In this document: piece by piece, positions 29,512 to 36,740 of the stretch
Position numbering within the stretch: position 1 is the stretch's first letter
Layout: the number at the start of each line of letters is the position of its first letter
Source of the DNA: Paenibacillus guangzhouensis
Lineage (GTDB): Bacteria > Bacillota > Bacilli > Paenibacillales > Paenibacillaceae
Direction of reading: 5' to 3'
Length of the DNA stretch: 64,000 nucleotides
NCBI RefSeq assembly: GCF_009363075.1
Contig: NZ_CP045293.1
Location: 1,302,001-1,366,000, forward strand
Position numbers and translations under genes: made by a program
The notes under the pieces: generated by a model
What the model saw: the letters and a program-made list of their open reading frames with translations, nothing else
Told to the model about the DNA's origin: nothing
Database searches by the model: none

Positions 29512-29608
29512 GAGTCCAACAGGAATGGCACGCGACTTTCACCTTGTTCTTCTTTTTGGTATGGTAATACATATGGGACGAACCATGATTGCAGGGGAGG
29601 GAAACCAA

Positions 29609-30208
29609 ATGAACAGAATAGGATTCATTCGACATGGGGTGACGCCATGGAATCAGGAAGGACGGTTTCAAGGCCATTCAGACACGCCGCTGGCTCCTGA
29701 AGGGATTCTACAAGCGGAGTTGCTCGCCGCTCGATTAAGAGATGAATCAGAACTTGAATCGTGGGATCTCATCTACTCCAGTGATTTATCACGCGCTGCG
29801 ATGACCGCGCGGATCGTGGCTGACGCCATCGGGCTTACGGAAATTCATTACGACGAACGACTTCGCGAAGTATCTGGTGGTTTGCTCGATGGAACGACGG
29901 AGAACGAGCGCGTAATGAAATGGGGCGAGGATTGGTATGATGATAGCGAAACGCTGGGCTTAGAGGGCGAAGAGGAGAGCGCTCGGCGCGGACTTCAATG
30001 CATAGAGGAGTTGGTAAGCAAGTATCCTGGCAGGCGCATATTGCTCGTAAGTCATGGTACCTTTCTCAGTTATGTCCTGAATCAGTTGTTGCCGAAGGAC
30101 CTGAGCCGGCCACACTTAAACAACACCTCTCTAACCACCCTGGTGGGAGTTACAGGGGCATGGGAGTGTGAAATGTATAATTGTACGAAGCATTTAGTGA
30201 ACATCTAA
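29609..30208 (+). CDS. Histidine phosphatase (phosphoglycerate mutase-like)
   Basis: 199 residues. The catalytic IRHGVTPWN motif is at the N-terminus, with EGRFQGHSDTPL, YSSDLSRAAMTA and the second catalytic histidine in VSHGTFL. GGGGAGG at 29594-29600 supports ATG 29609 over longer readings. It hydrolyses phosphate esters by a phosphohistidine intermediate; substrate unknown. Confidence 0.88.
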   Translation: MNRIGFIRHGVTPWNQEGRFQGHSDTPLAPEGILQAELLAARLRDESELESWDLIYSSDLSRAAMTARIVADAIGLTEIHYDERLREVSGGLLDGTTENERVMKWGEDWYDDSETLGLEGEEESARRGLQCIEELVSKYPGRRILLVSHGTFLSYVLNQLLPKDLSRPHLNNTSLTTLVGVTGAWECEMYNCTKHLVNI

Positions 30209-30241
30209 CAAGAAGATAATTTCGAACCAGGAGGTGCTGAG

Positions 30242-30970
30242 ATGAGAAAGTTTTTGTTCTGGGACTTCGACGGCACACTAGGGGGTCGAATGGACGGTCT
30301 GAAGGGCAAGGCATGGAGTGCGTCCATGTGGGAAGCGCTTGTTGAACATAAATTACAACATCATGTGAATCGTGATGATATTCTACCGCGATTAGGAAAT
30401 GGATTTCCTTGGCAAGAGCCAGAGAAACCGCATCTTCATTTGAATACCCCAGAGCTCTGGTGGGCGCATATTGAATCAATTTACAAGCAAATTTATCAAG
30501 ACCTTGGATTTACGAAAGATGTTGCAGGTCGCTTATCGGCAACAGCGCGCAACAGATATGTCGATCTCCCGATGTGGGAATTGTATCCCGATACGCTGCC
30601 GGTGTTGAGATCATTGGCTGAGCAAGGATGGATGCACATGATCGTATCCAATCATGTCCCTGAATTGCGTACGATCGTGGCACATTTAGGACTCCAATCC
30701 TTGATCACAGAAATAGTAAACTCGGCAGAGGTGGGCTATGAGAAACCAAATCCGGAAATTTTCCATATCGCCATGCGGGTAGCAGGAACGCCGGATAGGG
30801 TCTGGATGATTGGGGATAACATTGAAGCGGACGTACTCGGTGCGCGCAATGCCGGGATTCCATCCATTCTCGTGCGTGAGAAGGATCCGCGGGCAGAGCT
30901 TCAGTTCGATGATTTCTATGGGATCGAGAAGTTCTTGGCTGCGCACCAGGTTGAGAGAAGCTGTGAATGA
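30242..30970 (+). CDS. HAD-superfamily hydrolase
   Basis: 242 residues. Motif I is FWDFDGTLGG, motif II IVSNH, and the metal loop MIGDNIEADVLGARNAG. The cap is C1-type (YPDTLPVLRSLAEQG). CAGGAGG precedes the ATG, 33 bp after the histidine phosphatase, so two small phosphatases may be co-transcribed. Confidence 0.88.
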   Translation: MRKFLFWDFDGTLGGRMDGLKGKAWSASMWEALVEHKLQHHVNRDDILPRLGNGFPWQEPEKPHLHLNTPELWWAHIESIYKQIYQDLGFTKDVAGRLSATARNRYVDLPMWELYPDTLPVLRSLAEQGWMHMIVSNHVPELRTIVAHLGLQSLITEIVNSAEVGYEKPNPEIFHIAMRVAGTPDRVWMIGDNIEADVLGARNAGIPSILVREKDPRAELQFDDFYGIEKFLAAHQVERSCE

Positions 30971-30989
30971 TCGGTCCGTGAGAATAACG

Positions 30990-31040
30990 AAGAACCACAT
31001 GCCAACGGAGCTAAGTGCTCTCATCTGGGATGTGGTTCTT
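30990..31040 (+). repeat. 51-bp hairpin repeat, copy 1
   Basis: Arms AAGAACCACAT and ATGTGGTTCTT pair perfectly around an inner GAGC/GCTC hairpin, followed by TTTT, so this copy could also terminate the HAD transcript. It is about 80 percent identical to 32702-32752. Confidence 0.75.
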
Positions 31041-31112
31041 TTCATGCATATGGGTAAGCAGCGGAATGCCTAGGATCCGGTGATAGCTGACTTCCAGTAT
31101 CAGCTGACGTCT

Positions 31113-32495
31113 CTAATTCTGTATTTTACGGAAAACATTGTAGCTTCTGCGTGCGCATTCTGAAATGGAAATGGGGTGGAAGCCGCTGACTTCTGCATAC
31201 AAGGTATCGTTAAGCGGATCGATCCATGAACTAGGTAGCGCTGTCGCTCCAAGCGATGCTCCAAGAATGGAACCAACCGTAGCACCGTTGCAATCCGTAT
31301 CCCAACCGCCAAGCACGGCCGTCGTGATGCCTTTTTCGAAATCGCCGCCGGAGTGAATGAGTGCAGCTGCGCATAATGCAGCATTATTATTCGTATGAAC
31401 AGGGTGGTAGTGTTTAAACGACTCCCATATTTTACTTACAAGCTCGACCTGATCATTCGTTTCCTCGGCAATCCTTACCGCGAGCTGAATGTCTTCGGCC
31501 AGACGGCAATTCTTCGGAATTTCACTTAATCCGATCTCAATGATTCGTCTCACATCGCTCTCTACGAATGCAGCAGCAATCATCGCTGCACAGAACATCG
31601 CGCCATAAATGCCATTCTTCACGTGGGAGAAGGAGGCGTCACGCCATGCGAGTTCAGCTGCAAGCTGAGGATGACCTGCCCCACCATAGGCATACCCATC
31701 CACGCGGATTTGGGCACCGATCCATTCACGGAAGGGGTTCAAATAGGAACGTCCCCAATGAACATGCTGTTCCCAATCCTCCGGCTGTTCTCCGCTGATA
31801 TGCGAAGTCACGCGTGCAAAATTCAAGTATGACTGTGCTTCTGCCGTGAATACTTGTCCGAATGACAGATGACGATGCCACATCTTGCCGACATCCCATG
31901 AATTAAAATCTAGACCGCGTTCTTCTAGCATGAGCAGTCCTAATACGGTATAACGAATATCATCATCCGTTTCCATATAACGAATGTTGTCGCCACAACT
32001 TGCCAGACTGCTCCAGTGAGCGATCTCGATGTTATACTGCGCCTCCGCCGTCGATTTACTCGGCGTATAGTGACGAATCGGCCATTGTCCGGCACCTTCG
32101 AACCACAGCTTAATATTGTGCCAACCTGGTCTGTCACCAGAACCGTTCATGAAAGAAGCGGCCTCCAGCGGCTTGCCAAGCGCACAACCGGCTGCACGTC
32201 CAAGCCAAGCACCATAAAACTTGTCTTGCCATGTACTGTCATCCCAATTGTTGCCCATCAAGCGCGGACCAATCGGTCGTTCGGCGCGAATTTCTTCTAG
32301 CCCTGATGGCTCTACATATGTAAAGTCCTTGCTTGGTTCAAGCGCCATGAGAGCGTGATATACGTCCATCAGCTGCGATTCATTCGTCCCGGCAGCGTCG
32401 AGACGCTCTGTGAATCCTATGACTTCGCAACCTTCCTCTCGGCGTTGCGTGATTTCCTCGCGTACAATTTCTCTAAGTCCAATCCATTTTGTCAT
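31113..32495 (-). CDS. ADP-ribosylglycohydrolase-family protein
   Basis: 460 residues. The family metal-binding segments are present: FYGAWLGRAAGCALGKPLEA, METDDDIRYTVLGLL and GGWDTDCNGATVGSILGAS. A roughly 100-residue N-terminal extension precedes them. Family enzymes remove ADP-ribose from proteins or act on related small glycosides. AGGAGG lies 9 nt before the ATG. The gene is flanked on both sides by copies of the 51-bp hairpin repeat. The substrate is uncertain. Confidence 0.88.
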   Translation of the reverse strand: MTKWIGLREIVREEITQRREEGCEVIGFTERLDAAGTNESQLMDVYHALMALEPSKDFTYVEPSGLEEIRAERPIGPRLMGNNWDDSTWQDKFYGAWLGRAAGCALGKPLEAASFMNGSGDRPGWHNIKLWFEGAGQWPIRHYTPSKSTAEAQYNIEIAHWSSLASCGDNIRYMETDDDIRYTVLGLLMLEERGLDFNSWDVGKMWHRHLSFGQVFTAEAQSYLNFARVTSHISGEQPEDWEQHVHWGRSYLNPFREWIGAQIRVDGYAYGGAGHPQLAAELAWRDASFSHVKNGIYGAMFCAAMIAAAFVESDVRRIIEIGLSEIPKNCRLAEDIQLAVRIAEETNDQVELVSKIWESFKHYHPVHTNNNAALCAAALIHSGGDFEKGITTAVLGGWDTDCNGATVGSILGASLGATALPSSWIDPLNDTLYAEVSGFHPISISECARRSYNVFRKIQN

Positions 32496-32701
32496 GACAA
32501 GGTCCCTCCTGAATTACGTATGATTTCATTCATTATAACGATCGCCTGACGCCATGACTTCTCGAATGATGGAGAAGAAATTCTCATTTTTTGCTTTTTG
32601 TTGTTTTCTAATCGCATATGAATCTATGATATGATTAGATTATTGGAATAAATAAGAGGCAGCAGGACATTGCATCCGTTACGAAGTATGAAAAATACCA
32701 A

Positions 32702-32752
32702 AAGAACCACATGACAACGGAGCTGGAAGCTCTTATCTGCAATGTGGCTCAT
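32702..32752 (+). repeat. 51-bp hairpin repeat, copy 2
   Basis: Same orientation as copy 1 (30990-31040), 41 of 51 bases identical. The outer stem is partly decayed (ATGTGGCTCAT) while the inner GAGCT/AGCTC stem is intact. Confidence 0.7.
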
Positions 32753-32780
32753 CGATCGCTATGTGGAGTTTGTTCTAGTG

Positions 32781-33440
32781 TTAAACTGATCTTGGCGTTC
32801 CCCATTGATCTTGATAGATCAAATCGTTCATCGCGCGTCGACGCTCCCAATCGTGAATCTCGAGCAGCGGTCGATCCGGATACGATTCTGTGTATCCCAA
32901 AGATAACAATGCTACAGGGTCGATATGGGGCGGAATGCCTAGTATGCGGCGGACGTCCGACTTCTTATAGAAGCTAACCCAGCCCATCGCGATTCCTTCC
33001 GCGTACGCGGCAAGCCACATATTCTGAATCGCACAGCTTACAGACATCATGTCAGTCTCGGGGATGGAATTACGTCCCAGAACATGGTCACCCGCACGGG
33101 ATGGATCACAGGTCACGCATATCGTCAGCGGTGCTTCTTGAATACCTGCTATTTTGAGGGCAAGAAATTTGAGGTCCCGGTCTGTATCTTCATAATGGAT
33201 GGCAAGCGCTCGTCTCTCTTTATCAACGATATAAGCGAGTTCATCCTTTGTCTTCTGCTGCTCGATCATAATAAAATTCCAAGGTTGCATGAAGCCAACG
33301 GAAGGGGCATGATGTGCACTCTCTAGAATGCGTTCAAGGGCTGCGGAAGGGAGGGGATCGGGTAGAAATGATCGGATATCCCTTCGTTTGAAGATGGCTT
33401 TGTAGACGCCTTGCTTCTCTTCTTCAGTTAAGTGTTCCAT
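32781..33440 (-). CDS. bluB: 5,6-dimethylbenzimidazole synthase
   Basis: 219 residues of the nitroreductase fold. The BluB-specific stretches are visible: RRDIRSFLPDPLP, HHAPSVGFMQPWNFI, EAPLTICVTCDPSRAG with VLGR, and AIQNMWLAAYAEGIAMGWVS. BluB cleaves reduced FMN with oxygen to make the lower ligand of vitamin B12. No other cobalamin genes are near, so it may serve salvage or remodelling. GGAGGTT precedes the ATG. The upstream region has two inverted repeats shared with the divergent gene. Confidence 0.9.
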   Translation of the reverse strand: MEHLTEEEKQGVYKAIFKRRDIRSFLPDPLPSAALERILESAHHAPSVGFMQPWNFIMIEQQKTKDELAYIVDKERRALAIHYEDTDRDLKFLALKIAGIQEAPLTICVTCDPSRAGDHVLGRNSIPETDMMSVSCAIQNMWLAAYAEGIAMGWVSFYKKSDVRRILGIPPHIDPVALLSLGYTESYPDRPLLEIHDWERRRAMNDLIYQDQWGTPRSV

Positions 33441-33529
33441 GGTTCAACCTCCATTATTGGATTGTTGGATGCTCTCTTAATTTTATCGTATGATTGATAG
33501 GATCACAAATTGCAAGTTGTTGAAGCGAC

Positions 33530-33554
33530 ATTTATTTAGCGTTATTAAATAAAT
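33530..33554. promoter_or_regulatory. Inverted-repeat operator candidate 1 between bluB and the DUF2164 gene
   Basis: ATTTATTTAG and TTAAATAAAT (nine of ten pairs) around CGTTA. Very similar to 33641-33661. Confidence 0.55.
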
Positions 33555-33640
33555 ACTAATGAAATTCTATATATAATTCATGTGGTTAAATGAAAGTTGT
33601 CGAATTGCGCATAATATTGTCGTATCAATGAATTTCGTCG

Positions 33641-33661
33641 TTATTTAACGATATTAAATAA
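33641..33661. promoter_or_regulatory. Inverted-repeat operator candidate 2
   Basis: TTATTTAA and TTAAATAA pair perfectly around CGATA, directly before the RBS of the DUF2164 gene. Start-to-start distance to copy 1 is about 110 bp, with TATAAT at 33572-33577 between them. Confidence 0.55.
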
Positions 33662-33680
33662 ATTTTAAGGAGAGAAGATA

Positions 33681-33929
33681 ATGTCTATCCCAATGAAAAT
33701 GCCTAGAGAACAAAAAGAGATGATCATAAGTAAGGTCCAGATGTTTTTTGAGGAGGAGCGTTCAGAGACCATAGGTAATATTGCTGCAGAATCGATCGTT
33801 GATTTCATGATCAAGGAACTGGCTCCCTATCTTTATAACAGAGGTGTTGAAGATTGCAGAAAGCTGCTGATGCAGAAGATGTCGCAGATGGAAGACGAAT
33901 TCTATGCGCTTGAGCAGCCAATCCGTTAG
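33681..33929 (+). CDS. DUF2164-family protein
   Basis: 82 residues: KMPREQKEMIISKVQMFFEE, ETIGNIAAESIVDFMI and APYLYNRGVEDCRKLL match the small DUF2164 family. Its function is unknown. RBS AAGGAGAG lies 8 nt before the ATG, and an inverted repeat lies just upstream. Confidence 0.85.
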   Translation: MSIPMKMPREQKEMIISKVQMFFEEERSETIGNIAAESIVDFMIKELAPYLYNRGVEDCRKLLMQKMSQMEDEFYALEQPIR

Positions 33930-34034
33930 GATACTTCAAAAATAGACATATATCGAACAAAAAACATCATACCTCGCAACAAACTGTACGCTATAATAGA
34001 AACATTACGAAATTAAGGAAAAAGGGTGACCGTT

Positions 34035-34469
34035 ATGTTGAAAGGGATTTCATCAATTATTTCGCCGGAATTACTGAAAATATTAATGGAAATGGGGCAT
34101 GGGGATACGATTGTGCTCGCAGACGGGAATTTCCCATCCGCTAGTCATGCGACGCGTCTTGTACGTGCCGATGGACATGGCATACCTGAATTGTTAGATG
34201 CGATTCTCCAGCTTATGCCACTAGATGCCTATGTGGAACATCCTGTTGGACTCATGGATCTCGTGCCAGGCGACAATGTGGAGACGCCGATCTGGGAGGA
34301 ATATCGTACCATTGTTCAGCATCACGAAGGGAAAGAGGTATCATTCGAGATGATCGAACGATTTGCATTCTATGAAGAAGCAAAGAAAAGCTATGCCGTC
34401 GTGGCAACAGGCGAGCGAGCACTCTATGCGAATATCATCTTGAAGAAAGGGGTCATTGCATCCTCATGA
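34035..34469 (+). CDS. fucU: RbsD/FucU-family sugar mutarotase (L-fucose mutarotase-like)
   Basis: 144 residues. MGHGDTIVLADGNFPS near the N-terminus and the C-terminal YAVVATGERALYANIILKKG are typical of FucU, which interconverts fucose anomers. ATG 34035 follows AAAGGG by 8 nt. It overlaps the next gene by 4 bases. Because that gene is fuconolactonase-like, the pair points to L-fucose or a related deoxysugar. Confidence 0.85.
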   Translation: MLKGISSIISPELLKILMEMGHGDTIVLADGNFPSASHATRLVRADGHGIPELLDAILQLMPLDAYVEHPVGLMDLVPGDNVETPIWEEYRTIVQHHEGKEVSFEMIERFAFYEEAKKSYAVVATGERALYANIILKKGVIASS

Positions 34470-35311
34470 CATCTATTCGAATTGACGCGCATCAACATTA
34501 TTGGTCGATCGAACGTGACGATTATGGTTGGTTAACGCCAGCGAATACGACGTTGTACCGTGATTATTTGCCGGTTGATCTTGAAGCGCACCTTGCGAAG
34601 CATGAGATGAACGGTTCGATTGTCGTTCAAGCGGCACAGAGTATTGCGGAGACAGACTATATGCTAGGATTAGCAAGCGAACATTCGAGTATACTTGGGG
34701 TTGTTGGTTGGCTCGATCTGCATGCACCAGATTATATACAGCAATTAGAACGATTTCGTGCCCATCCCAAGTTCGTAGGGATTCGGATCATGATTCAAGA
34801 GATGAAGGATAGCGATGAAGTGCTGGAATCCAGCATGCTGCAGGCGATAACTGACCTTGCAGATTCAGGCGTACCTGTTGATCTCTTATGCACGTCGAAT
34901 CAGTTGCATTCGGTCGTGGAGCTGCTCAAGCGCGTTCCTCATTTGCATGCGGTGATTGACCATATCGCTAAACCACAGATTGCAGCGCAATCATTCGAGC
35001 CATGGCGCTCACAGATGGCAGAGATTGCTGCGAATCCAGGGGTTTATTGCAAGTTGTCGGGAATGGTGACAGAAGCAGATCATCAGCATTGGAGCACGGA
35101 ACAGATCACACCTTATATCCAACATGCAATCGAGTTATTTGGATATGACCGTATCATGTTCGGAAGTGACTGGCCTGTATGTCTGCTTGCTGCAAGCTAT
35201 GATGAAGTCGTAGGTGTACTGGAGCAGGCTATTGATTCACAATTAACGTCTGAAGATCGTGAGAAGTTATTTGGACGCAATGCGGCTGCTTTTTATCGGT
35301 TGAACTTATAG
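34466..35311 (+). CDS. Amidohydrolase (L-fuconolactonase-like)
   Basis: 281 residues of the amidohydrolase_2 family. RIDAHQHYWSIERDDYGWL is the metal-binding start, and FGSDWPVCLLAA contains the conserved aspartate. VGIRIMIQEM and VIDHIAKP are also typical. Family members open sugar lactones such as L-fucono-1,5-lactone. The ATGA overlap with fucU shows coupling. The other steps of the oxidative fucose pathway are not in the window. Confidence 0.82.
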   Translation: MTSIRIDAHQHYWSIERDDYGWLTPANTTLYRDYLPVDLEAHLAKHEMNGSIVVQAAQSIAETDYMLGLASEHSSILGVVGWLDLHAPDYIQQLERFRAHPKFVGIRIMIQEMKDSDEVLESSMLQAITDLADSGVPVDLLCTSNQLHSVVELLKRVPHLHAVIDHIAKPQIAAQSFEPWRSQMAEIAANPGVYCKLSGMVTEADHQHWSTEQITPYIQHAIELFGYDRIMFGSDWPVCLLAASYDEVVGVLEQAIDSQLTSEDREKLFGRNAAAFYRLNL

Positions 35312-35336
35312 ATTGATCTATGATACATCAACAATT

Positions 35337-35366
35337 AGCCCGCTCGAATGCTTTCGGCGGGTTTTT
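35337..35366 (+). terminator. Rho-independent terminator of the fucU operon
   Basis: AGCCCGC and GCGGGTTTTT with a 12-nt loop. Confidence 0.75.
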
Positions 35367-35486
35367 ACTCATGTCTTTACCATTACTTCATCATTCCCTA
35401 ACAACCCGTTGACACTGAAAAATATTCCCATCACATTTCCTGTTCATAATCAATGTATATCAAGTGAACAAGTGAGGAGAATGACC

Positions 35487-35645
35487 ATGATGATGAGATC
35501 AACAACGATTCGGATTTGTACATTAGTGATATTATCTTTTGCCTTATCGGCAGGAGCAGGACTCTCTATTGTTGAATCGAAACCGGCTACTACAACAGCG
35601 ATGGCCAAGGTTGCAGGGGAGTTCACGCAGTCACTCGTCGAGTAG
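35487..35645 (+). CDS. Small exported peptide precursor
   Basis: 52 residues. A basic N-terminus (MMMRSTTIR) is followed by a hydrophobic signal (TLVILSFALSAGAG), then about 25 polar residues ending GEFTQSLVE. GTGAGGAG lies 7 nt before ATG 35487; the frame extends further up but without signals. Size and layout resemble Phr-type secreted signalling peptides, but no Rap-like receptor is adjacent. The function is therefore open. Confidence 0.55.
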   Translation: MMMRSTTIRICTLVILSFALSAGAGLSIVESKPATTTAMAKVAGEFTQSLVE

Positions 35646-35714
35646 CAAAAAGAGTTAAGCGTTACAGCAATGGAAGGAAAACAATTGCAAGCGATATATC
35701 AGGAATAGATAGTA

Positions 35715-35750
35715 AGGGAACAGGATCCGGGGATCTTGTTCCCTCTTCTT
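35715..35750 (+). terminator. Probable terminator
   Basis: GGGAACA-GATC and GATC-TGTTCCC form a strong hairpin followed by the T-rich CTTCTT. It lies between the small-peptide gene and the convergent SMR gene. Confidence 0.6.
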
Positions 35751-36063
35751 ATGAGATGGCCTTCAGTCCGACGACGGAACCAAGGATGATGAGAATACAG
35801 ACAATACGTCTCCAATCTTTGGACTCGTGGAACAGGAACATCCCGATCAACGCCCCGCCCGATGCACCGATCCCTGTCCAGATCGCGTAGGCGGTACCCA
35901 TCGGAATCGACCGCATGGCAATGGTTAAGAAGGCGAAGCTAGCCCCGAAGGCAAGGATAAGGTACAGCACGGATTTCCAATTCTTATCGCGGTTCACGAT
36001 GTTAATCATCACAACGCCAAGTGTCTCACACAGACCAGCCAAGATGAGTAAGATCCATGCCAT
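35749..36063 (-). CDS. SMR-family exporter subunit (guanidinium exporter-like)
   Basis: 104 residues, four membrane helices. The conserved glutamate of helix 1 is in LAGLCETLGVVMI, and GTAYAIWTGIGASG is the family signature. It overlaps the upstream SMR gene by one base (TAATG). The upstream guanidine-I riboswitch indicates that the pair is a heterodimeric guanidinium/H+ antiporter of YkkCD type. Confidence 0.9.
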   Translation of the reverse strand: MAWILLILAGLCETLGVVMINIVNRDKNWKSVLYLILAFGASFAFLTIAMRSIPMGTAYAIWTGIGASGGALIGMFLFHESKDWRRIVCILIILGSVVGLKAIS

Positions 36064-36404
36064 TAGCTTTCACTCCCTTCGGGTGTCTCATGTTTACCGG
36101 TTACAAGCTTCAATCCGACGACACCGAGCAGCAATAAGATGACGAGCAGTACCTTGGCAAGATTAAATGGTTCGCCGAAGAAGATCATTTCGGAAGCGAC
36201 GGTTCCGGCAGTCCCTAACCCGACGAAAACCGCATAGACGGTACCTACAGGGAGACTACGAGAAGCGACGATGATGACATGAAAGCTGATATAGATGGCA
36301 ATGATGGTACCAATCCAAGCTAGAGGCGTTGCCGCGTGTTTGAGCCCGATGACCCACATGACTTCGAATACGGCGCCGCAGACGACTTTTAGCCAATGAT
36401 TCAT
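36063..36404 (-). CDS. SMR-family exporter subunit (guanidinium exporter-like)
   Basis: 113 residues, four helices, with the essential glutamate in GAVFEVMWVIGLKHA and GTVYAVFVGLGTAG. AGGAG lies 8 nt before ATG 36404; the frame could start three codons earlier at a GTG that overlaps the RBS. First gene behind the guanidine-I riboswitch. It should work with the following SMR protein to expel guanidinium. Confidence 0.9.
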   Translation of the reverse strand: MNHWLKVVCGAVFEVMWVIGLKHAATPLAWIGTIIAIYISFHVIIVASRSLPVGTVYAVFVGLGTAGTVASEMIFFGEPFNLAKVLLVILLLLGVVGLKLVTGKHETPEGSES

Positions 36405-36460
36405 TCGAACCACTCCTATCTTTAGGTATTATTATGAAGCAAAATGACAGAAACAAACCG

Positions 36461-36501
36461 AAAAAGCCCGAGAGTCATCGATAGATCGATACTCCCGGGC
36501 T
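36461..36501 (-). terminator. Riboswitch-controlled terminator
   Basis: On the minus strand GCCCGGGAGT pairs with ACTCTCGGGC, then TTTTT. The 5' arm is the last part of the guanidine-I aptamer, so ligand binding should prevent this hairpin. Confidence 0.88.
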
Positions 36502-36592
36502 TTTGTCCCTCCGTGTCAACGGCAACTCGTGCCGTTCGTTTCCTCTCGGACCAGTCTTATTGCAATGCATGCAATAACGGAACCCTAGGAAA
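36490..36592 (-). promoter_or_regulatory. Guanidine-I riboswitch (ykkC)
   Basis: Minus-strand hallmarks in order: CCTAGGGTTCCG, GACTGGTCCGAGAGG, AAACGAACGGC, then ACACGGAGGGACAAAAGCCC and GGGAG. This is the classic ykkC core that senses guanidinium. It lies directly upstream of two SMR genes. Confidence 0.95.
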
Positions 36593-36595
36593 CTT

Positions 36596-36624
36596 TTGCT
36601 CATGAAATTACTTGTTAGTATAAT
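36596..36624 (+). promoter_or_regulatory. Promoter of the sigma factor gene
   Basis: TTGCTC (36596-36601), 17-bp spacer, TATAAT (36619-36624). It overlaps the divergent riboswitch promoter. Confidence 0.6.
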
Positions 36625-36645
36625 ACAGTTTGTAGAGAAGCTCAA
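36617..36645 (-). promoter_or_regulatory. Promoter of the guanidine riboswitch operon
   Basis: Minus strand TTGAGC (36645-36640), 17-bp spacer, TATACT (36622-36617). The -10 boxes of the two divergent promoters share bases. Confidence 0.65.
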
Positions 36646-36740
36646 TAGAAAATTTGGATAAAAAAAGTGAAGCATTTTTGTCAGAAATTCATTCGATCCT
36701 GCGTCTATACCATAGATCAACGACTTGCGAGGTGCCTAAA

